11,321 nucleotides of DNA, taken from Gemmatimonadota bacterium (GTDB taxonomy: Bacteria > Latescibacterota > UBA2968 > UBA8231). Positions within the stretch are counted from its first letter, which is position 1. Every line of letters begins with the position of its first letter. Positions 5,568 to 11,321 of this stretch are shown one piece after another. The notes below the pieces were generated by a model that saw nothing but the letters and a program-made list of their open reading frames with translations, was not told the origin of the DNA and ran no database searches. Position numbers and translations under genes: made by a program. The stretch covers positions 1 through 11,321 of the forward strand of contig JAPOYQ010000914.1 of the NCBI GenBank assembly GCA_026706505.1. The letters are read 5' to 3'.

Positions 5568-7231
5568 CGCGCTATTGCGTATTCCTAGTTACGGCCTGCT
5601 TTGGGTGCAGTGGAGGAGAAGCGCCGACCTTCCACCGCGACAGTGCGCCGATCGTCTTTCACACCTGCGCCCCCTGCCTCCGACCCGCCGGCCCAGCCCC
5701 CTTTGACTTGCTCAGCTATGCGAATGTGAGTGCGCGCGCCGAGCAAATCGCCTTTGTCACGGAGAGCCGCTACATGCCGCCGTGGAAGCCCAAGCACGGC
5801 TATGGTCGCTTTGCTGGCGAGCGCGGATTGAGCGCGGAGCAGATCGCTGCGATCCGCCGCTGGGTTGACCACGGCAAGCAGGAGGGTAGTCCTGCCGATT
5901 TGCCGCCGCTGCCCCAGTGGGAGAGTGAGTGGGAGTTGGGCCAGCCCGACTTAATTGCCTCTATGACGTCGGCCTACACCCTACGGCCCGACGGCCCAGA
6001 TGTCTTCCGCAACTTCGCCATCCCACTGCCCGTTGATTCAACGCGCTACGTCAAGGCGCTAGAGTTCAGGCCGGGCAACGCGCGCATCGTCCACCACGCC
6101 ACCATGATGATCGACCGCAGCGGCGCGGCGCGGCGGCGAGACGGGCGCGATGGTGCCCCGGGCTTTGACGGCATGAGTTTTGGCGAGGCCGAGGATGCCG
6201 ACGGGCACTTTCTCGGCTGGACCCAAGGCAAGACCCCGTACCCCGGCAGCGACAGCTTGGCTTGGCGGCTCGATCCGGGCACGGACTTGCTGCTACAGTT
6301 GCACATGTTGCCGACCGGCAAAGAGGAATCCATCGAGGCCCGCGTCGGCCTGTTCTTTGCCGATGCGCCGCCCAAGAGACGCCCGGCCATGCTGCGCTTG
6401 GGCCGCAAAGACATAGATATTCCGGCCGGCGCGAGCGACCATTGGATTCGCGATACGTACCGGCTGCCCGTGGACGTCGAGGTTTTGACCATTTATCCGC
6501 ACGCGCATTACCTCGGCCGGGAAATCCGGGCGTACGCCGAGTTGCCCGACGGAGAGCGGGAGTGGCTCATATGGATTGAGGATTGGGATTTTAGCTGGCA
6601 GGACGACTACCGATTTTCCGCGCCGGTCTTCTTGCCGGCTGGCGCGACGCTGGTCATGGAGTACGCGTACGACAACTCCGCGCAAAACCCCCGCCAACCC
6701 CACGACCCGCCCGTGCCAGCGCGCTACGGGCTGCACCCGACCGACGAGATGGGCGACCTGACGCTACAGACTTTGCCGCGCCGCCTCCCGGACGTAGCGC
6801 GACTCCGCCGCGACTTCTACCGCAAGTGGCTAGGGCAGGAAATCGACGGCTACAAGAAGCTGCTCGAAGCCGACCCTCAAGACTGGGACACCCGCCACAC
6901 CTTGGCCATGTTCTACATGCGTTCCGGCCAGCGTTCGTTGGCGCTGGAGCATTTCGAGTTGGCGCTGGAGTACAACCCAGATTACCCGGAGGCGCACGTG
7001 AACTTTGGGATTGCGCTAGCCCAAGGCCGCGAATGGGAGCAGGCCGTCGCCCACTTTGAACGAGCCTTGCAGAGCAACCCCGATTTTGCCGAGGCCCATT
7101 TTAACTTGGGATTGATGTTGGAGATGCTAGGTCGCTCCTCCGAGGCCAAACCCCACTTCGACGCCGTCATTCGCCAGCGGCCAGACATGGCTGAGGCCAT
7201 CCAACAGCGCTTGGCCAAGCTGCGCCGCTAG
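5564..7231 (+). CDS. PHM-like copper monooxygenase-domain protein with TPR tail and degenerate haem motif
   Basis: This is a 555-residue exported protein, probably a lipoprotein (CFGC at residue 15). Residues 25-105 resemble the small cytochrome-like module preceding such proteins (APIVFHTCAPCLRPAGPAPFDLL, SRYMPPWKP), but the haem motif reads C35-A-P-C38-L39, Leu instead of His. Residues about 125-410 match a copper type II ascorbate-dependent monooxygenase-like (PHM) fold. All candidate copper ligands are present: His177-His178 (VHHATMM), His247 (LQLHML), His313-x-His315 (YPHAHYLG) and Met396 (HPTDEMGDL). Residues about 440-542 hold three TPR units (NPDYPEAHVNFGIALAQ, NPDFAEAHFNLGLMLE) for protein contact. 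It is co-transcribed with the redoxin by overlap. The real substrate is unknown. Hydroxylase activity is inferred from the ligand set only. The stop shares a CTAG with the convergent gene. Confidence 0.85.
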   Translation: MTRYCVFLVTACFGCSGGEAPTFHRDSAPIVFHTCAPCLRPAGPAPFDLLSYANVSARAEQIAFVTESRYMPPWKPKHGYGRFAGERGLSAEQIAAIRRWVDHGKQEGSPADLPPLPQWESEWELGQPDLIASMTSAYTLRPDGPDVFRNFAIPLPVDSTRYVKALEFRPGNARIVHHATMMIDRSGAARRRDGRDGAPGFDGMSFGEAEDADGHFLGWTQGKTPYPGSDSLAWRLDPGTDLLLQLHMLPTGKEESIEARVGLFFADAPPKRRPAMLRLGRKDIDIPAGASDHWIRDTYRLPVDVEVLTIYPHAHYLGREIRAYAELPDGEREWLIWIEDWDFSWQDDYRFSAPVFLPAGATLVMEYAYDNSAQNPRQPHDPPVPARYGLHPTDEMGDLTLQTLPRRLPDVARLRRDFYRKWLGQEIDGYKKLLEADPQDWDTRHTLAMFYMRSGQRSLALEHFELALEYNPDYPEAHVNFGIALAQGREWEQAVAHFERALQSNPDFAEAHFNLGLMLEMLGRSSEAKPHFDAVIRQRPDMAEAIQQRLAKLRR

Positions 7232-8100
7232 CTCCCGTCTTTTCCCAACGTCGTTGCTACCCCCAAAACGAACTGCCGCCCGGCTGGAAAGTTGCGCCCG
7301 TTGAGCGAGAAGCGCACCGCCGCCTCGATAGTCGTGCGCTGGCCGATGGCGTAGAGCAGGGCTGGCGTCAGGTAGGTGATGCGCTTGATTCCGGTCTCAA
7401 TCTCAAAGTCGCCGAAGAAGTCAATCGCCGGATCGCTGCGTAGCACTTCGCATTTGCCCAGTAGCATGAGTTGACGCAAGAGCTGGTAGCCCATTTCGGC
7501 GTTGAGGAACCACTCGTCGCCTGGATCGCGGTCGATCTGCTCGTTGCGGGTGCGGACGCGATAGCCGAGGTCGATGTTGCCGTACAAGGGTAGCGGCCAA
7601 AAGGAGCGTCCCACCTGCCCGACGAAGTCGAAGTCCCACTGCCCTTCGCCCACCGGGATCAGCCCGTCTTCGTTTTTGAACTCTCCGGTTGGCACCTTGA
7701 CGCCGGCTTTGAGCGCGAGGACCAAGGGCTGGGCCAAGAGGCGAAATTTGGCCAAGGCGCGAATGTCGCTCAGGCCGGTGTCCGTGCGGGGTTCGGCAAA
7801 CGCGGCGTTGGCAAAGGATTGGTCGAAATAGGGAACCTGTAAGCCGAGGTCTAAGCGGTCGGTGACGCCGTACATGCTCTCGAAAAAGACGGCCCGCGAT
7901 TCGTATTGCCCGTCAAAGTCGTAGCGGGCGCGGGTGCCGGGCGCGCCAAAGCGCCCCTTGCCGACATACCACTCCTGAGTTTGCTGCTGGAAATACGTGA
8001 GTTTGCCCCACAACTGGCCGCTCTGCAACGTCCAAGCCCCGGCACCCACATCGGCTGCCGCACCTAGGAGTGCCAAACCGACCAATAGGTATTTGACCAT
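7228..8100 (-). CDS. Outer-membrane beta-barrel protein (transporter/porin-like, unassigned)
   Basis: This is a 290-residue protein with a signal peptide (about 1-22, MVKYLLVGLALLGAAADVGAG) and then alternating strands rich in aromatic and polar residues, typical of a beta-barrel. Examples are YGVTDRLDLGLQVPYFDQSF, ALAKFRLLAQPLVLALKAGVKVPTGEF, LYGNIDLGYRVRTR and GRQFVLGVATTLG. The 'xKxPTGEF' and 'GxGxWDFDF' pattern is shared by the phenol-degradation MetA-like/putative transporter outer-membrane group, but I cannot name a substrate. AAGGAAT lies ahead of the ATG at a normal distance. The gene is divergent from hemA (62-base gap) and convergent with the copper/TPR gene; no terminator hairpin separates the two convergent ends. 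Confidence 0.78.
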   Translation of the reverse strand: MVKYLLVGLALLGAAADVGAGAWTLQSGQLWGKLTYFQQQTQEWYVGKGRFGAPGTRARYDFDGQYESRAVFFESMYGVTDRLDLGLQVPYFDQSFANAAFAEPRTDTGLSDIRALAKFRLLAQPLVLALKAGVKVPTGEFKNEDGLIPVGEGQWDFDFVGQVGRSFWPLPLYGNIDLGYRVRTRNEQIDRDPGDEWFLNAEMGYQLLRQLMLLGKCEVLRSDPAIDFFGDFEIETGIKRITYLTPALLYAIGQRTTIEAAVRFSLNGRNFPAGRQFVLGVATTLGKDGS

Positions 8101-8162
8101 GGCCGCATTCCTTTCCCGTATCGGGTTCGCGGTTTCCCAGTAGAATAAGTACTTTTAAAGCT

Positions 8163-9446
8163 GTGCATATACTGACTTTAGGAATCAATCACCACACCGC
8201 GCCAGTGGAAATCCGCGAGCGGCTAGCCTTCCCCGAAAGCGACCAGCCCTCGGCCCTAGCCCGGCTCGTCGGCGACTACGGGCTGCACGAGGCGGCCATT
8301 CTCTCCACCTGCAACCGCTCCGAGCTATACTTGGCTGCCGATGGCGACAGCGGACTGGCCCAAGTGCGCCGCTTTCTCGCCGAATGCCAAGGCGTAGATG
8401 TTGCAGCGCTCGAATCACACTTCTACCAGCTCAACGACTCAGACGCGGCCGTTCACCTTTTTCGCGTCGCCAGCGGCATTGACTCCCTCGTCGTCGGCGA
8501 GTCCGAGATACTCGGGCAAGTGCGCCGCGCGCTGGAAATGGCTCAGCAAAACGGCTCGGCGCGCCTGTTGCTCAACGAGCTTTTTCAGCGCTCGCTGCGC
8601 GTGGGCAAGCGCGCGCGCGCCGAAACGGAGATTGGCCGCGGCCGGCTGTCGATTGGCACGGCCGCGGTCGAGTTGGCTGGTCAAGTCTTTGAAAACCTGA
8701 CGGGCTGCTGCGTGCTCTTGGTCGGTGCTGGCAAGATGGGCGCGCTCACTGCCCAGTACTTAGTTGACTCCGGCGTCGAGCGGCTTTTGGTAAGCAGCCG
8801 CACTTTTGCCCGCTCCCAGTCGCTGGCTAGCCGCTTGGGCGGCGAGGCCGTGCCCTTTGAGGAACTGGCTGCTCAGCTCGCTGTCGTTGACATCGTCATT
8901 TCGGCGACTGCAGCCATGGATTACGTCATTCGGCCCGCTGACTTGCGCCGAGCCATGGAGCAACGCCGAGGACGTCCGCTGTTCCTCATCGACATTGCCG
9001 TGCCGCGCGACATTGACCCGGCCGCGCGCGACATCGACAACGTCTTCTTGTTCGACATGGACAACCTCGAACAAGTGGTTGCTGCCAACCGCCAGGAGCG
9101 CGAGGGAGAGATACGCTGTGTGCAAGCCATTATCGACCACGAGCTAAAGGAGTTTTTGCACTGGTTCAACGCCTTGGGCACTGGCCCGTTAATCCGCGCT
9201 TTGCGCGAGCGCGCCGCTTACCTCCAAGAACAAGAACTCGCGCGCTGGGGCTCCCAACTCGGTCCGCTCTCCGCTGACGAGCGCCAGCTCGTCGAGGGCA
9301 TCTTGCGCGGTTACGCCAACAAGCTCCTGCACGATCCGCTCGTGCAGATCCGCGAGTTCGCCAACGACGACGAGGGCTACGTTCGCCTCGATACGGTGCG
9401 CCGACTCTTCCGGCTTGACGACGAGGCTGAGGAGAAAGAATCGTGA
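8163..9446 (+). CDS. hemA: Glutamyl-tRNA reductase
   Basis: HemA reduces glutamate on glutamyl-tRNA to glutamate-1-semialdehyde with NADPH, the first committed step of C5-pathway tetrapyrrole (haem) synthesis in the cytoplasm. The 427 residues are full length. Seen are GINHHTAPVEIRERLAF at the N-terminus, the catalytic Cys50 in LSTCNRSELY, SLVVGESEILGQVRRALE, the GRGRLSIGTAAVELA linker, the NADPH-binding LLVGAGKMG (about 185-193), FLIDIAVPRDIDPAARDIDNVFLFDMDNLEQV and a C-terminal dimerisation helix region. The start is GTG at 8163, fixed by the conserved Mx(I/L)xxxGxNH beginning. No good ribosome-binding site precedes it, and TAGAAT at 8141-8146 is a weak -10 candidate. The end overlaps the next gene by GTGA. 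It is a standard housekeeping gene. Confidence 0.98.
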   Translation: MHILTLGINHHTAPVEIRERLAFPESDQPSALARLVGDYGLHEAAILSTCNRSELYLAADGDSGLAQVRRFLAECQGVDVAALESHFYQLNDSDAAVHLFRVASGIDSLVVGESEILGQVRRALEMAQQNGSARLLLNELFQRSLRVGKRARAETEIGRGRLSIGTAAVELAGQVFENLTGCCVLLVGAGKMGALTAQYLVDSGVERLLVSSRTFARSQSLASRLGGEAVPFEELAAQLAVVDIVISATAAMDYVIRPADLRRAMEQRRGRPLFLIDIAVPRDIDPAARDIDNVFLFDMDNLEQVVAANRQEREGEIRCVQAIIDHELKEFLHWFNALGTGPLIRALRERAAYLQEQELARWGSQLGPLSADERQLVEGILRGYANKLLHDPLVQIREFANDDEGYVRLDTVRRLFRLDDEAEEKES

Positions 9447-10255
9447 CGACGTTCTGCATTGTCTCCCTCGTCATCGCCTTGGCGTTCTACTTGGCTGCCG
9501 CGCTGCTGTTTCAAGGGCACTTCCTCTGGCACAAGAGCGGCTGGGACGCGCTGGGGCGCAAGAGTCTGAAGCTGGGGTTGGCCGTACACGCGATCAGCAT
9601 CGTACTGCACTTTGCGCTTTCCGGCCAAGCCCTCTTCGCCAATATGTTGGTGATCATCGCCTCGCTGGTCATGGCTTTGGTGGTCGCGGGCTTGCTCGGC
9701 GAGCGCTATGCGCGCATTCGCCACTTCGGCTTGTTGACCGCACCCCTCGCCTTTCTCGGCCTGCTCTATCCGCTGCTGATGCCCCTCCGCTTTGAGGAGG
9801 CCGAGTCGATTCTCGTGGAATATCCCTTCCTCGGCATCCACGTAGTACTAACGCTGCTCGGGCACGTAGGTTTCGCACTGGCGTTCTGCTCGGCGGTCGG
9901 CTACCTCGTCCAACACCAAGCCCTGAAAAAGGGCCAGCTCAACAGCTACCTGCCCGCGCTTGACACGGCTGCGGCGGCGACCTTTCGCTTTGCCGGCGGG
10001 GGCTTTTCGCTCTTTACCTTGGGATTGGGCATGGGCGCGATTTGGCTCTTTGGCGCGCCGGGCGAATACCTCCCAGGCGGGGATACCAAGATCTGGCTGG
10101 CTCTGCCGACGTGGTTCGTCTTTGGTATCTATCTCTATCTGCGCGGAATTGGCCGCCGGCACGGTAGCCGTCTCAAGTGGCTGGTGATTGCGGGGTTTGT
10201 GCTGGGGCTGATCAACCTGCTGTGGGTGCGCCACGATTTCGTCAATTTTGTCTAG
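9443..10255 (+). CDS. CcsA/HemX-family inner-membrane protein
   Basis: This is a 270-residue polytopic membrane protein with about eight hydrophobic helices, of the cytochrome c assembly (CcsA/CcmC/HemX) superfamily. Histidines fall in membrane positions used for haem handling in this family: His49/His57 (AVHAISIVLH) and His133/His141 (GIHVVLTLLGH). His264 lies near the C-terminus. The loop before the penultimate helix, PGGDTKIWLALPTWFVFGIYLYLR, matches the CcsA-type 'D.k..wal..W..y..yl..R' region, while the tryptophan-rich WWD stretch itself is weak. Its start GTG overlaps the hemA stop, the classic hemA-hemX arrangement. Known HemX proteins modulate HemA level in some Firmicutes, whereas CcsA delivers haem for cytochrome c; which applies here cannot be decided. 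No other cytochrome c maturation gene is in view. Confidence 0.85.
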   Translation: MTTFCIVSLVIALAFYLAAALLFQGHFLWHKSGWDALGRKSLKLGLAVHAISIVLHFALSGQALFANMLVIIASLVMALVVAGLLGERYARIRHFGLLTAPLAFLGLLYPLLMPLRFEEAESILVEYPFLGIHVVLTLLGHVGFALAFCSAVGYLVQHQALKKGQLNSYLPALDTAAAATFRFAGGGFSLFTLGLGMGAIWLFGAPGEYLPGGDTKIWLALPTWFVFGIYLYLRGIGRRHGSRLKWLVIAGFVLGLINLLWVRHDFVNFV

Positions 10256-10356
10256 TGCGCCGTCGGAATAGTAGGAATCGATGTGATCTAGGTTACAATT
10301 TGTGGTATAATATCTAACAACGTCCTGCCTATTCACCTTAAGAAAGGAGCCACGTT
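10256..10356 (+). promoter_or_regulatory. Leader with extended -10 promoter and strong ribosome-binding site
   Basis: In this gap TGGTATAAT at 10303-10311 is a perfect extended -10 (TGn plus TATAAT). The -35 region is poor, as is usual when TGn is present. Transcription would begin near 10318. AAAGGAG at 10343-10349 sits seven bases before the ATG. This is the best promoter/RBS set in the window and marks the propeller gene as an independent unit. No terminator hairpin for the hemA operon is visible between 10256 and 10300. Confidence 0.75.
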
Positions 10357-11307
10357 ATGAGCTATCGATTCCTACTGATCGTCTGCTTGGCAACGCTGGG
10401 GTTGGCCGTTGCTGGCTGGGGGCAAGCCGACGGTAAAATAGCGTTTATCTCCCACCGCGAGGGGGACGCGGACGTGTGGATCATGAATGCGGATGGAAGC
10501 GATCCCGTCAACCTAACCCAAGGACAGCATTGCACTAGCCCGGCTTGGTCACCGGATGGCACGAAGATCGCCTATATCGGTTACATTTTTGACGATGATC
10601 AGTACCGTGGGGAGATTTGGTTGATGGATGCCGACGGTGGCAATCGACAGCAGCTAACAGACGATTCAGTCGATAAAATATCGCTTTCATGGTCTGCAGA
10701 CGGGAGTAGCATTTACTATGTTCTCTCGTGGACTGAGGAAATGACTGAGGAGTCGGAGGCGGGTCAGAGGGACGGCCCTGATGCGTTCGTTATGGCGCTG
10801 GACGGCAGCGGCTCCTCGCCCGTGGACTGGAGAGAGGTACCCCATTTCCGCTACTCTAGTCGTTCCCCGGACGGAACCAAAGAAGCCGTCGTCGTGTTGC
10901 GGAAAGAAGGAGACGAAGAGAATCTCGCTCGCCTCCAGATCACCTATATAGGTGATCTGGAAGCCTCGGTTATTCCTCTACCAGACCTACACCGGAGCGG
11001 TCTGTGTGTGTTCGATCCCACAGGTCCGCTTCCCGTTTGGTCTGATCTCCCCAAGGGCACTGTGTGCGTGTCCGACGCCACATGGGTAGAAACTAGCCCT
11101 ACTTGGTCGCCCAACAGTATGAGAATCGCCTTCACTTCTCTCACTAGGCTCATTTGGGCCGTTGATATAGACGGGAGCAACTTAGTCGAATTGACCAACG
11201 GCTTAGGTGGAGACTCTCCCGATTGGCAACCTATCGTCCCTTCTGCTACTGCCACGAGCGTCGAATCCCAGTCGTGGGGACGGATCAAATCGCTGCTTTC
11301 TCATTAA
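10357..11307 (+). CDS. Secreted PD40/TolB-like beta-propeller protein
   Basis: This is a 316-residue protein with a signal peptide (about 1-24, FLLIVCLATLGLAVAGWGQA). It has WD40-like (PD40) propeller repeats as in the TolB C-terminal domain: ISHREGDADVWIMNADGS, SPAWSPDGTKIAY (62-73), EIWLMDADGGNRQQLT, LSWSADGSSIYY (110-121), SRSPDGTKEAV (168-178) and PTWSPNSMRIAFT (248-260) with VDIDGSNLVELT. The third blade is degenerate, with an acidic insert (about 126-141), and two cysteines (217, 237) could form a disulfide. There is no TolB N-terminal domain and no tol/pal neighbours, so a role in the Tol system is not supported; a binding or scaffold protein outside the cytoplasm is the most one can say. 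Codon use is less GC-biased than in hemA. A tail QSWGRIKSLLSH follows the last blade. Confidence 0.82.
   Translation: MSYRFLLIVCLATLGLAVAGWGQADGKIAFISHREGDADVWIMNADGSDPVNLTQGQHCTSPAWSPDGTKIAYIGYIFDDDQYRGEIWLMDADGGNRQQLTDDSVDKISLSWSADGSSIYYVLSWTEEMTEESEAGQRDGPDAFVMALDGSGSSPVDWREVPHFRYSSRSPDGTKEAVVVLRKEGDEENLARLQITYIGDLEASVIPLPDLHRSGLCVFDPTGPLPVWSDLPKGTVCVSDATWVETSPTWSPNSMRIAFTSLTRLIWAVDIDGSNLVELTNGLGGDSPDWQPIVPSATATSVESQSWGRIKSLLSH
10934..10961. repeat. Perfect 28-bp palindrome inside the propeller gene
   Basis: The half-site TCCAGATCACCTAT (10934-10947) is followed without spacer by its exact reverse complement ATAGGTGATCTGGA (10948-10961). Two further pairs match beyond one mismatch. It encodes LQITYIGDLE in frame. 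It could be a dyad operator for a dimeric regulator, a recombination or insertion target, or a cruciform. A chance origin is unlikely at this length. Confidence 0.85.
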
Positions 11308-11321
11308 TCGCGCCTCGTGCG

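Noticed and set aside
8600..8625. Alternating GC run (gcgcgcgcgc) as a possible Z-DNA or regulatory element
   Set aside because: It lies inside hemA and encodes the conserved KRARAET segment; codon choice in a GC-rich genome explains it.

Overview
The window looks like chromosomal DNA of a Gram-negative, probably uncultivated, GC-rich environmental bacterium. An outer-membrane barrel protein, periplasmic Spy/CpxP-like proteins and lipoprotein-type leaders point to a diderm envelope. The pairing of a 'TDCPISNRYAP' redoxin with a PHM-like copper domain plus TPR protein, next to WD40/PD40 propellers, is a combination I associate with Acidobacteriota, Planctomycetes/Verrucomicrobia and related lineages. 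That placement is inference; no rRNA or tRNA gene is present to settle it.

Layout. (1) 1-500: the decayed 3' part of an IS30-family transposase, with a stop codon, a changed catalytic residue and a frameshift. (2) 501-831: no clear gene, only a weak open frame on the minus strand directly behind the permease. (3) 832-2538 (-): a NAT/NCS2 nucleobase permease carrying an extra C-terminal domain that resembles a GHKL/HATPase fold. (4) 2539-2816: intergenic, with a 10-bp long-spaced inverted repeat and a strong rho-independent terminator for the operon to its right. (5) 4948 down to 2817 (-): a tight stress-response operon of ECF sigma factor, single-pass anti-sigma factor, membrane-anchored LTxxQ-like protein and secreted double-repeat Spy/CpxP-like chaperone. 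(6) 4965-7231 (+): divergent from the sigma factor by only 16 bp, a redoxin lipoprotein followed with a 4-bp overlap by a large copper-monooxygenase-like/TPR protein whose N-terminal haem-type motif has lost its histidine. (7) 7228-8100 (-): an outer-membrane barrel gene converging on it, with both stop codons inside one CTAG. (8) 8163-10255 (+): hemA (glutamyl-tRNA reductase) and a CcsA/HemX-type membrane protein, overlapping by 4 bp. (9) 10357-11307 (+): a secreted PD40/TolB-like beta-propeller protein with its own extended -10 promoter; its gene contains a perfect 28-bp palindrome.

How they fit together. Genes 5 and 6 plausibly form an envelope-stress or redox/copper neighbourhood: the sigma/anti-sigma pair would sense damage in the periplasm, the two LTxxQ proteins would act as sensor/chaperone, and the divergent redoxin/PHM-like pair would do copper or thiol chemistry outside the cytoplasm. 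HemA and the CcsA/HemX-like protein supply the first committed step of tetrapyrrole synthesis and a membrane partner for haem or cytochrome work. I did not find a clearly new defence or mobile system. The most unusual items are the permease-HATPase-like fusion, the CxxCL haem-site variant, the sigma operon with paired anchored and soluble LTxxQ proteins, and the intragenic palindrome.
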